NCBI RefSeq assembly: GCF_900129305.1
Contig: NZ_FQVB01000012.1
Span: 1-64,000, forward strand
Source of the DNA: Desulfacinum infernum DSM 9756
Lineage (GTDB): Bacteria; Desulfobacterota; Syntrophobacteria; Syntrophobacterales; DSM-9756
Length of the DNA: 64,000 nt
Direction: 5' to 3'
In this document: one piece after another, positions 43,597 through 51,342 of the stretch
Layout: the number at the start of each line of letters is the position of its first letter
How positions within the stretch are numbered: the first letter of the stretch is position 1
Program-made: the position numbers and the translations under genes
The notes under the pieces: model-generated
Seen by the model: only the letters and a program-made list of their open reading frames with translations
The model's database searches: none
What the model was told of the DNA's origin: nothing

Positions 43597-44919
43597 TCAG
43601 TATTCCATGTCCAGATCCACGCCGAGCCGTTCCCACTGGGCCTTGGCTTCCTCCTGGGCCCGGGCCACCTCCTCGTCGCTCCAGGGTTCCAGCACCAGGG
43701 TATCGGCCACCAGTTCCCAGATGTACTTCACTTCGTAGCGGCAATCGTCGGGATAGAATTTCGGAAGGCGCTTCATCATCTGATCATGGCAGTTGGAACA
43801 GCCCACCACCACCACGTGGGCTCCCGTGTTCTTGATTTGACGCACCTTGTAGCGCCCGTGGTAGGCGGATTCTTCTTCATAGGGCATGGGCCACATGCCG
43901 CCGCCGGCCCCGCAGCAATAATTGCCGCTCCGATTGGGCTCCATGTCCACGAACCGGTCCACGCATTGCTGAATGATCCAGCGGGGCTCTTCATAATAGC
44001 CCTTGCCGAAGTTGCGTTCCAGCTCCCGCCCGTGTTTACACGAATCGTGCCAGGTGAAGACCTTGTCCGCATTGCGGCTCTTGTCCAGGCGGATCCGGCC
44101 CGTTTCTATGATTTCCTTCAGATAATCGTACAGATAGATGTAATCGACCCGGTTATCGGGATCCTCCAACGAGCAGACCTTCATGCCCTTGCGGCATCCG
44201 TAGGATCCTCCGCCGCAGTCGGGCATGATCATGCGCTTCACACCCAGGCGCTTCATGTGGTCGATCTTGCGCTTCGCCAGAATCTTGGTGGCTTCGTAGT
44301 TTCCCGTGAAGAGTCCCCAGTCCACCGCTTCCCAGTTTTCCGAAGGGATGGTCCAATTTTCTCGGGCGGCATAAAAGATCTTCCACCACCACTTCATGTC
44401 TTCGTTGTCCGCAAAGACCTCCTTGCTGTTGGGGAAAAAGAGGATGTCCGCCCCTTCCTTGTCCACGGGTACATAGAACCCGGGGCATTCCTCTTCGGCC
44501 AGCTCGGCCCCCAGGTCCGCCATCAGGAAGAGGAAATCTTCCTTGGGGATGGCCATGTTGTTGCCCGTGGCCAGAACGTTTTCCACACCCTTGTGCAGGA
44601 TCCCGGGGACCTGGTCCCGGGGCCGAAGATGCTTCATGTGGGCCAGGATCGCCACGATGTCGATCCCCATGGGACAGGCGTGGGCACACCGCCCGCACCC
44701 GGTGCAGACCCACGGGAATTTGGACTCCACCACCTCATCCAGCATCCCCAGAGCCAACATGCGGATCACCTTGCGGGTATCCCAGCCCTCCAGGCCCGGC
44801 GTGCCCGTGATGGGGCACCCGTTGGAACAGGTGCCGCAGGTGAGGCAGAGATTCAGATCGAATTGGTTCAGGTATTGGCGAACATCGTCTCGAAGCTTGC
44901 GCGGCGTCAGGGCTTCCAT
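43597..44919 (-). CDS. HdrD-like iron-sulfur oxidoreductase (two 4Fe-4S plus CCG domains)
   Basis: A 440-residue protein. Two ferredoxin motifs open it (CLTCGTCSNGCP near residue 25 and CTGCGRCAHACP near 71). Two CCG-type domains follow (DCGGGSYGCRKGM with HDSCKHGREL; NYCCGAGGGMWPM with GCSNCHDQM), which in HdrD/HdrB hold the catalytic non-cubane clusters. Heterodisulfide reductase, GlcF-type or benzoyl-CoA-reductase-associated (BamD-like) electron carriers share this plan. It lies 225 bases from the activase and double-cubane protein genes on the same strand, and its promoter holds two CAAATAG sites, so it may supply electrons to that pair; this is inference. Confidence 0.88.
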   Translation of the reverse strand: MEALTPRKLRDDVRQYLNQFDLNLCLTCGTCSNGCPITGTPGLEGWDTRKVIRMLALGMLDEVVESKFPWVCTGCGRCAHACPMGIDIVAILAHMKHLRPRDQVPGILHKGVENVLATGNNMAIPKEDFLFLMADLGAELAEEECPGFYVPVDKEGADILFFPNSKEVFADNEDMKWWWKIFYAARENWTIPSENWEAVDWGLFTGNYEATKILAKRKIDHMKRLGVKRMIMPDCGGGSYGCRKGMKVCSLEDPDNRVDYIYLYDYLKEIIETGRIRLDKSRNADKVFTWHDSCKHGRELERNFGKGYYEEPRWIIQQCVDRFVDMEPNRSGNYCCGAGGGMWPMPYEEESAYHGRYKVRQIKNTGAHVVVVGCSNCHDQMMKRLPKFYPDDCRYEVKYIWELVADTLVLEPWSDEEVARAQEEAKAQWERLGVDLDMEY

Positions 44920-45037
44920 GGACCCTCCTCCTTCCTATGCGGCGGCTCCCGGTGCCGGGTGGCGCGTCGGTCTTGACGATTTCGAAAAAGGACTTGCCGA
45001 TTCCGGAAGAGGTGTAGTGGGATTGCCTTGTTTAATG

Positions 45038-45066
45038 CAAATAGGAAGTTCCGATGACAAATAGCA
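45038..45066 (-). promoter_or_regulatory. Two CAAATAG sites 20 bases apart upstream of the HdrD-like gene
   Basis: CAAATAGGAAGT at 45038-45049 and CAAATAGCA at 45058-45066 repeat directly with a spacing of exactly 20 bases, about two helical turns. The first matches the pstS and double-cubane-gene copies. They lie about 120 and 140 bases before the ATG. Confidence 0.6.
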
Positions 45067-45144
45067 TGGACGATCGGTCACCTTAACCTTACCAGGTCAT
45101 CTGCTGAGAAGACGCGGGGTTCACGTGGCGAGACGGAAGCCGGT

Positions 45145-45903
45145 TCAGGAAAGGGCGCCTGTCAGGGCGGCGCCCAGGGCGCCGATCACATCGGGGGGAT
45201 CGGCCACCCTCAACCCCTCCCCCAGCGAATCCTCCAACAACCGGCAGATGCAGCGGTTGTGGGCCACACCTCCGGCGAACACCACGGGGCGCTCCCCGCC
45301 CACGCGGCGCAGCATGGCCAGCGTTCGCCGCATGACGGCTTCATGGAGAGCCCTGGCGATGTTCTGGGGCTTTTCCCCCCGCGCCATGAGCGAAGTGGCT
45401 TCCGACTCGGCGAAGACGGTGCACATGCTGTTGATGGTCACCTGCTTGTCGGCTTCCAGGGCAAAATCCCCGAAGGCTTCCAGCGGAACCTGGAGGGACG
45501 CGGCCATGAATTCCAGGAATTTTCCCGTTCCGGCGGCGCATCGGTCGTTCATCTCGAACTTCACCACCCGCCCGTCCGGGGACAGGGCGATGACCTTGGT
45601 GTCCTGGCCTCCGATGTCCAGAACGGTTCGTGCTTCCGGATACAGGTGGTGCACACCGCGGGCGTAGGCCTGGATTTCGGTGACGGTCCGGACGGAAAGT
45701 GGCGGGAAGTGTTCCTCCACCAGCCGCCGGCCGTAACCGGTGGCCACCACGGGGCAGCCGTCGGCATCGGCCAGCAATCTCCGGCACTGGGCCACCGGGT
45801 CGAAGGTGGTGGGGGCCTTGTCCCAACTCCAGCGGCCGGTGGCGGGGTCCCAGACGACCCGCTCAATGGAGCGGCTCCCTATGTCGATCCCGATCACGGG
45901 CAT
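45145..45903 (-). CDS. Acyl-CoA dehydratase/reductase activase (HgdC/BcrA-BadF family ATPase)
   Basis: A 252-residue ATPase of the ASKHA fold that uses ATP hydrolysis to push a low-potential electron into its partner. Motifs: GIDIGSRSIE, the phosphate loop DIGGQDTKVI, DRCAAGTGKFLE (first cluster cysteine), SMCTVFAESE (second cluster cysteine) and FAGGVAHN. The two cysteines from two subunits would hold one 4Fe-4S cluster at the dimer interface. It follows the double-cubane protein gene after 14 bases, which is the expected activator-partner arrangement. Confidence 0.93.
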   Translation of the reverse strand: MPVIGIDIGSRSIERVVWDPATGRWSWDKAPTTFDPVAQCRRLLADADGCPVVATGYGRRLVEEHFPPLSVRTVTEIQAYARGVHHLYPEARTVLDIGGQDTKVIALSPDGRVVKFEMNDRCAAGTGKFLEFMAASLQVPLEAFGDFALEADKQVTINSMCTVFAESEATSLMARGEKPQNIARALHEAVMRRTLAMLRRVGGERPVVFAGGVAHNRCICRLLEDSLGEGLRVADPPDVIGALGAALTGALS

Positions 45904-45917
45904 GGCGGCATGAGCTC

Positions 45918-47189
45918 CTAACGGATCATCTCCACGAAGGCCTCCACCCGGGTCTTGAGCTGTTCCACATCTTCCATGCTGTAGTCCGTTTCGATAGAAA
46001 GCATAGGAATGCCCGCATCCCGAAGCGCTCTTTCCACCTTGAAGCTTTCCATGGCGTAAGGCTGGCAGAAAGACAGACCGTAGTGGATCACGCCCTTCAC
46101 ATCCAGCCCGCGCGCCAGGTCCACGATGTGCTCAAGCCGCTCGGTGTTGGGCGTAAAACAGGCACAATCGATCTTCATGTACCGGTCCACCACGGCGTCA
46201 AGCATCTCATCCAGGGTCGTACCACCTTCATCCACCAGATCCCGCGTGTTGCGGGTTCCGATGCACGATTCCTCGCCCACCACCACCGCCCCGGAAGATT
46301 CGATGATGTACGGAAGCTTCCAGTTGGGAACCGCCATGGGGCACCCGGAAAGCAGGACCCGGGCGGCACCGTCCGCCACCCCTTCGCCCCGTCGGACCTT
46401 TTCCTCCAACTCGTCACAGAGCTCGTCGACCTTCTGCGTAAAGCGGTCCGGATCGTCGTAGAAACTCACCTGATTGATGAGCAGCACATCGCGGCCGGAG
46501 ATGGGCACGGGCCGGGCGGCCCGCAGCCGGTTGAGACGCTGAAGCACCCGACGGCGCCGGTTGATGAGCCGGATGGCCTCCCGGAGCCTTTCCGCCGTCA
46601 CCTCGCGGCCGGTCAGATCCTCCACGGCCCGTTTGAATCGCAGCACCTCCGCCTTCCACAACGCCCGGTCTGAATCGCGCTTCATCTGGGGGATTTCCAT
46701 GACGTAAACGGGAGCGTAATCGGAAAAGATTTCGTAGGCCTTCTTCTTGCCGTCACACGTGGTCTCCCCCACCACCATGTCACACGACTCGGTGAACGGA
46801 CACAGACGGGCCAGCTTGAAGCCCACGAACGACTTGATGAGGGCGCAGGTGTTGCGGGGAAGGATCTTCTCCGCCGCTTCCGTGCCGGCTTCCGCCCCGG
46901 CGCAAAGGCCCACCTGGATGGCGTCCGCCGCCCAGACGATCTCTTCGGGCACGAAGACGCAGAAGGTTCCGATCACCTTGCGCCCCTGAGCCTTGGCTTC
47001 CTCCAATTCCCGGATGCGAAGCCCGTGGATCTCGGACAGGACGAAATCCAGGTATTCCATGCCCCGCAGGCGCCCCTGCTGGCTCAGGTAGATGTCGCCG
47101 TAGAACTTTCCCAACACCTCCAGCAGGGACGCATGGGCCTCCAGGTCCAAGCCCAGCCGCTCCCACATGGCCTCGTAGCTTGCCGTCAT
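45918..47189 (-). CDS. Double-cubane-cluster protein (2-hydroxyacyl-CoA dehydratase/BCR-like family)
   Basis: A 423-residue protein. CPFTESCDMVVGETTCDGKKKAYE is the hallmark of the single-subunit COG1775 branch that includes the double-cubane-cluster protein of Carboxydothermus and E. coli YjiM. Further cysteines occur in FCVFVPEE, LLSGCPMAVPNW, ACFTPNTERLE and YGLSFCQPYAME. Only one such subunit is encoded, together with an activase, whereas true 2-hydroxyacyl-CoA dehydratases have two. The double-cubane branch can reduce small molecules at very low potential. GGGAGG precedes the ATG. The natural substrate is not known. Confidence 0.85.
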   Translation of the reverse strand: MTASYEAMWERLGLDLEAHASLLEVLGKFYGDIYLSQQGRLRGMEYLDFVLSEIHGLRIRELEEAKAQGRKVIGTFCVFVPEEIVWAADAIQVGLCAGAEAGTEAAEKILPRNTCALIKSFVGFKLARLCPFTESCDMVVGETTCDGKKKAYEIFSDYAPVYVMEIPQMKRDSDRALWKAEVLRFKRAVEDLTGREVTAERLREAIRLINRRRRVLQRLNRLRAARPVPISGRDVLLINQVSFYDDPDRFTQKVDELCDELEEKVRRGEGVADGAARVLLSGCPMAVPNWKLPYIIESSGAVVVGEESCIGTRNTRDLVDEGGTTLDEMLDAVVDRYMKIDCACFTPNTERLEHIVDLARGLDVKGVIHYGLSFCQPYAMESFKVERALRDAGIPMLSIETDYSMEDVEQLKTRVEAFVEMIR

Positions 47190-47338
47190 CGGTTGCCTCC
47201 CGTCATTGGATGGCGCGGGACCTCCGGGCCCCGCGCCCCCTTTCCAGCTGAAAGACCGCAGCGCCCCGGCCCCGGCGGCCGGGCGCCGCACCCGCATCCA
47301 GTTCAGCTCATGCTTGTAGGGAAAGAAAAGACGGGAGG

Positions 47339-47389
47339 CAAATAGGAAATGGCGAGAGAATTCGATATGGTGAATCGATTATTCCTATG
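47339..47389 (-). promoter_or_regulatory. CAAATAGGAAAT motif and inverted half-site upstream of the double-cubane gene
   Basis: CAAATAGGAAAT (47339-47350) is identical to the pstS copy. ATTCCTATG at 47381-47389 is an inverted partial copy 31 bases further. They lie about 150-200 bases before the ATG. Confidence 0.55.
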
Positions 47390-47473
47390 GATGTCTTCCC
47401 AAAGAGACGCTGCTCCGCTGTGAAGGACCGGGCTGCGAGGCCTCCAAGGGTGCGGCCGGCGGGTCATGGACCG

Positions 47474-48088
47474 TCAGCGCCGCCGGTACCAGTACCAGGC
47501 CGAGGGATGTCCTCTTTCTTCTCCCACCACCACGCGCTCTTTTTGAAACCACCGGCCGATGAGCTCTTCCACTTCCTCGGGGCTGATCCCCCAGACGCTT
47601 CCCCGCCAGGGCCGGGGCATCCAGGCGTAGAGCATGTACCAGCCGCCCGGGGCGGTGAGCCGCTCCAGGTTGCGGGCGTATTTTTTCCGCCTTTCCCGGT
47701 CCAGGATGAAAAGACAGCCGATATCCAACACGTAGTCGAAGGGCCCCTCCAGCATGTCCAGTTCGGTCACGTCGGCCACGTGGAAGGCGGCTTGAACTCC
47801 TGCACGCGCCGCCTTTCGCCGTGCGGTCTCGATGGCTTCCGGGGCGAAATCCACCCCGGTCACGTCCCAGCCGTGGCGGGCCAGCGTCACGGCGTTGGTT
47901 CCGGTCCCGCAGCCCAGATCCAACGCCCGTCCCGGCGGGGTCCGCTCGATGAACTCCATCACCTCGGGAGGCGTGATCTGGGTGTCCCACGGGGTCCTTC
48001 CCCTCCGGTAGAGCCACCGGAACTTCCAGGGGCTTCGATCGAAGCGTTCCTTCAGGTCCCAAACGTGCCTGCGGATCTCTTTCAGCAT
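47474..48088 (-). CDS. SAM-dependent methyltransferase (class I, TehB/TPMT-like)
   Basis: A 204-residue methyltransferase with motif I ALDLGCGTGTNAVTLARHGWDVTGVDFAPEAIETAR, motif II DYVLDIGCLFIL and motif III LTAPGGWYMLYAW. The opening WDTQITPPEVMEFIE is typical of small-molecule (tellurite, chalcogenide or thiol) methyltransferases. It is downstream of the btuB-like gene on the same strand after 191 bases. The acceptor is unknown. Confidence 0.85.
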   Translation of the reverse strand: MLKEIRRHVWDLKERFDRSPWKFRWLYRRGRTPWDTQITPPEVMEFIERTPPGRALDLGCGTGTNAVTLARHGWDVTGVDFAPEAIETARRKAARAGVQAAFHVADVTELDMLEGPFDYVLDIGCLFILDRERRKKYARNLERLTAPGGWYMLYAWMPRPWRGSVWGISPEEVEELIGRWFQKERVVVGEERGHPSAWYWYRRR

Positions 48089-48279
48089 TTGGCAATCCCC
48101 CGAATTCTGGTTCTCCCATTGCAATCCTAGCATGCCCCTCCCAAAGAGCCCATCCGGTTCGTCTCTTCAGACCCTGTCGGTCTGCCGCATTGACAAAAAA
48201 AACGAAGCGGCAAACCAACCCAGGGATGGGAGAGGGCCGAAGAACATCCTTGCGGATGAAACCAAAGATCATTTGAAAA

Positions 48280-50184
48280 TCAAAAACGGATCTCGTAACC
48301 CACTTTCACCAACCGTCCAACCTCGTAATAGACATATCGGTTGCTGGCATCTTCCGAGAGATCTCCGGAAATCTGGACTTCCTGGTCAAAGAGATTGTCC
48401 ACGCCAATGGTCAGGAAACCCTTCCCCAATTTCCACTTGGAGTAGAAGTTGACGACAGCGTGGCTTTCCAGGTTTCGCTCCCTGGAGCTGAGGACCTGGC
48501 AGTTGAGATCCCACACCAACGGTTCGCTCAGGTGCTCGAGCCCCACGGTGGCCTGGAACTTGGGCCCGGTCCGATAGTCCACGCCCGACGCATCCTCGGC
48601 GACGGGATCGGCCCAATACCCGTTGGTGTAAACGGAAAGCGCCTGTGCCCAACCTGAGAGGGCGAGAAACGGGTTGACACCGATGCTCCACTCGATGCCC
48701 GTGGATTGGTAGTCGCCGGCGTTGAAGTAAGTGAGGGGGTAGCCACGGGATCGGTCGATTTCGATTTTGTCCGTATAGGCCATGTGGAAGGCGGCCAGCC
48801 GAAGCCGCAGGGCGGGAATATCGTACTTCACCCCCGCCTCGTAGGTCCATCCCTCTTCCGGGCCCAGCTCCGGATTTCCCTTGAGGAATGAACTCTCGTA
48901 ATACAAATTGTTGAACGTAGGTGCCCGAAACGCTTTACCGGCGTTGGCGAAGAGACTCAGCCTGTCGCTGCAGGCGAAGGTAAGACCGAAACTGGGCAAG
49001 AAACGGTCGGAGTCGCTGGCTCCCGAAGCGGCATCGATGAATTGCTCCCGAGCCCCCACCGTGGCGGTGAGTCGCTTCATGAACCGTTTTTTCGCTTGAA
49101 AAAAGAGCGCGTAGTCATTCCGGTGGCGCCGGCCGTATTGGTTGTTGTAATCCGCACCGCGGTAGATCCAGTCCGCCCCCATGTTGAACTCCCATCCCGA
49201 CAGGCTGAATCGATAATCGGTTTCCATGCCCACGTTGTAGTTCTTGTTTTCATCCATTGGTTCGTCCGGGTCAGAGTATTCGTCCCGTCGCATCTCGTCA
49301 TAGGTACCGAAGACCTTCGCCCGAAAGGACCGGGTTTCATAGCGGAAGTTGACGAAATTCTTGGCGTAGTCCTGATCCGTACCTTCATAGGGCTTCGCGT
49401 CGCCGTCGTAATGCTTCTGGAAGCCGGTGGTGTAGTAGGCCCCAAGGTAGTCCAGGTGGAGGTGCTCCACCAGACGGGCATTGAGGTTCCATGCGTACCG
49501 ATCGGTTGGGTCCAGGTCATAACGATACTTCTGGGAGAAACTGCGGGAGATTCCCTTCTGTCCGCCCAGGTGCTGATACTGGAACCCCACGTTCACTCCC
49601 GGGAGGGATGCTGAAAGGCTGTGGTTATGGTAGGATTCGTTGCCCAGCTGAACCGTTCCCGTGAAGGCTGTTTCCGGCCGGGTTTCCTTGGTGATGATGT
49701 TGATGACCCCGCTCATGGCGTCCGCGCCGTAAAGGGTGGAAGCGGCCCCTTTCAGGATTTCGACCCGATCGATCTGATCCAACGGGATGGTGTCCAGGTC
49801 ATAGGCATGGCCGGCGGCCCCCTGAATCGGAGATCCGTTGATGAGCACCAATTCGCCGTCCTTGATGCCGCGAATGGACAACGTGCTGTTCATGCCACCG
49901 TGGGATATCCCGAGGGGGGCGAGGGCCCGGTAGGAAAATCCGCCCAGCCGCTGAAGGGCGTCCACGACGGTGGCGGCCCCGGTTTCTTTGAGTTCCTCGC
50001 TCGAAACAACGGTAACGAAACGGGGGCTTTCTTTTTCTTCCACGGGGAAACGCTCCGCCGTTACCGTGATGGGACTGATTGGAAGGGCCCGTTCGGCGGT
50101 CTCTCCCCACCCAACGTCCGTCACCCCCCAGGTCAGCGTGAGAACGAAAATCCACAGCCAGAAAATGCCCGTTCGCCTTTCCAT
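48280..50184 (-). CDS. TonB-dependent outer-membrane receptor under B12 riboswitch control (BtuB-like)
   Basis: A 634-residue receptor with a signal peptide, then a TonB-box-like start (ALPISPITVTAERFPVEE), the plug domain (PRFVTVVSSEELKETGAATVVDALQRLGGFSYRA...STLYGADAMSGVINIITK) and a 22-strand barrel ending in the C-terminal aromatic pattern KVGYEIRF. AAGGAGGA precedes the ATG. A complete cobalamin riboswitch and an intrinsic terminator stand in its leader, so it is expected to import cobalamin or another corrinoid and to be shut off when B12 is plentiful. No BtuCDF genes are next to it. Confidence 0.9.
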   Translation of the reverse strand: MERRTGIFWLWIFVLTLTWGVTDVGWGETAERALPISPITVTAERFPVEEKESPRFVTVVSSEELKETGAATVVDALQRLGGFSYRALAPLGISHGGMNSTLSIRGIKDGELVLINGSPIQGAAGHAYDLDTIPLDQIDRVEILKGAASTLYGADAMSGVINIITKETRPETAFTGTVQLGNESYHNHSLSASLPGVNVGFQYQHLGGQKGISRSFSQKYRYDLDPTDRYAWNLNARLVEHLHLDYLGAYYTTGFQKHYDGDAKPYEGTDQDYAKNFVNFRYETRSFRAKVFGTYDEMRRDEYSDPDEPMDENKNYNVGMETDYRFSLSGWEFNMGADWIYRGADYNNQYGRRHRNDYALFFQAKKRFMKRLTATVGAREQFIDAASGASDSDRFLPSFGLTFACSDRLSLFANAGKAFRAPTFNNLYYESSFLKGNPELGPEEGWTYEAGVKYDIPALRLRLAAFHMAYTDKIEIDRSRGYPLTYFNAGDYQSTGIEWSIGVNPFLALSGWAQALSVYTNGYWADPVAEDASGVDYRTGPKFQATVGLEHLSEPLVWDLNCQVLSSRERNLESHAVVNFYSKWKLGKGFLTIGVDNLFDQEVQISGDLSEDASNRYVYYEVGRLVKVGYEIRF

Positions 50185-50229
50185 GCAGAATCCTCCTTTC
50201 GTCAGCCAAGCAGCCTCCTTTGGATGAAA

Positions 50230-50270
50230 CAAAAAAATCCCCGAAGCCCTCTTTGGACTTCGGGGATTGC
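50230..50270 (-). terminator. Riboswitch expression-platform terminator
   Basis: On the minus strand ATCCCCGAAG pairs with CTTCGGGGAT across a 12-base loop, followed by TTTTTTTGTTT. It lies between the cobalamin aptamer and the receptor ATG, so it is the probable off-switch of the riboswitch. Confidence 0.9.
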
Positions 50271-50331
50271 ACCCTGGTAAACTTCATCCCGCATCGCCCC
50301 ACGCGTGTCTCGCGCACGCGGGCGAAGAAAC

Positions 50332-50502
50332 CCCAGGCAGGTCTTCTGACTCACGGATCGCCCTACTCTCCGCGCCTTCCCGCTACAGATCCCCCGTAAC
50401 AGTGGCCTTCGTGCGGATTTCGTCCCCGTTCACAGCGGCGGGACCGTTCCCGATTTTCACGGGATTCCCTTTTGAGCCGGCCACGGGCCGGCACCTGAGG
50501 TT
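50332..50502 (-). ncRNA. Cobalamin riboswitch
   Basis: Read on the minus strand, the segment contains the conserved blocks of the adenosylcobalamin/cobalamin aptamer in order: AGGTGCC at the 5' side, AAAAGGGAATCCCGTG, GGTCCCGCCGCTGT, GGCCACTGTTACGGGG, GGGAAGGCGC and the 3' box GAGTCAGAAGACCTGCCTG. It precedes a strong terminator and the TonB receptor gene. The size (about 170 nt) is normal. Confidence 0.95.
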
Positions 50503-50644
50503 TGTACTTTTTGGACCATTCTACTCACGAACCCATCGCCGTCAACGCACTGTGTCTCCTTTCCTGTGGTTCGGGATTCGCTGGCTGAGGTGGAACCAGC
50601 CCGGTCCCCGCCCTGCCGTTCCCAGGGCTGCATTCTTCGTTGAG

Positions 50645-51301
50645 TCAGCCGTGTCCACGAAGGAAGTGACCGTTCATGGCGGCCGAACCAGGCCGACCCG
50701 TCTTGACGGCTCGGGCAAGATAGCGACCCGGGCGGTCCACGAGCTCCACCACCAGGAACCCCGTGCGGCCCAGCAGGGCCCGCATGGCGGGTTCCGGCGG
50801 CAGAACGTCGCGCCGGACCTCGCCGTGGCTTGCGTGGTGGCGGGCCAGTTCCTCCCGGCTGAGAAGATGGGCGATCACCAGCACCCCGCCCCGGCGCAGC
50901 ACCCGATGCATCTCCTTCACCGCCGCGGCCGGGTCCGCAAAATGGGGAAAGGCGGCGAAACAGAGCACCCGATCGAAAAGGCCGTCCGGGAAAGGCAGGG
51001 CGTGCACATCGGCGCGAAGCACCCCGTCGCGGGGGCGTCGCGGTTTCCGGGCCGCCTCCTTCGCCATGGCCCAGGCCAGGTCGAAGGCCACCAGCCGCCC
51101 CACCGGTCCCTGGACCTTCTGGATGTAAGGCATCAGGACGCCGGGCCCCGTTCCCACGTCCAGGACGGTTTCCCCGGGACGAATTCCGAAGGAGGGGATG
51201 AGCTCTTCCAGCCGAGCGCGGACATCCCGGGGATAACATGCCTCTTCCCAGTCCGCGGCGCGTTCCTCGAAAAACCGAACCTTGGCCCTGTCGGATTCCA
51301 T
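50645..51301 (-). CDS. SAM-dependent methyltransferase (Methyltransf_11 type)
   Basis: A 218-residue methyltransferase with motif I VLDVGTGPGVLMPYIQ, acidic loop FDLAWAM, DVHALPFPDGLFDRVLCFAAFPHF and VLRRGGVLVIAHL with the HLLSREELARHHASHGEV stretch. This combination resembles UbiE/methyltransferase-11 proteins found beside metal or corrinoid transport genes. It lies 41 bases behind a TonB receptor gene, so it is in that transcript and upstream of the riboswitch. The acceptor is unknown. Confidence 0.85.
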   Translation of the reverse strand: MESDRAKVRFFEERAADWEEACYPRDVRARLEELIPSFGIRPGETVLDVGTGPGVLMPYIQKVQGPVGRLVAFDLAWAMAKEAARKPRRPRDGVLRADVHALPFPDGLFDRVLCFAAFPHFADPAAAVKEMHRVLRRGGVLVIAHLLSREELARHHASHGEVRRDVLPPEPAMRALLGRTGFLVVELVDRPGRYLARAVKTGRPGSAAMNGHFLRGHG

Positions 51302-51342
51302 GCGACTCCCCCATGGGTCATGGGCAACCACGGATACCCGCT

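Noticed and set aside
45918-47189. Subunit of a heterodimeric 2-hydroxyacyl-CoA dehydratase or class I benzoyl-CoA reductase
   Set aside because: No second dehydratase subunit lies nearby, and the CPFTESC...ETTCDGKKK signature fits the single-subunit double-cubane branch.
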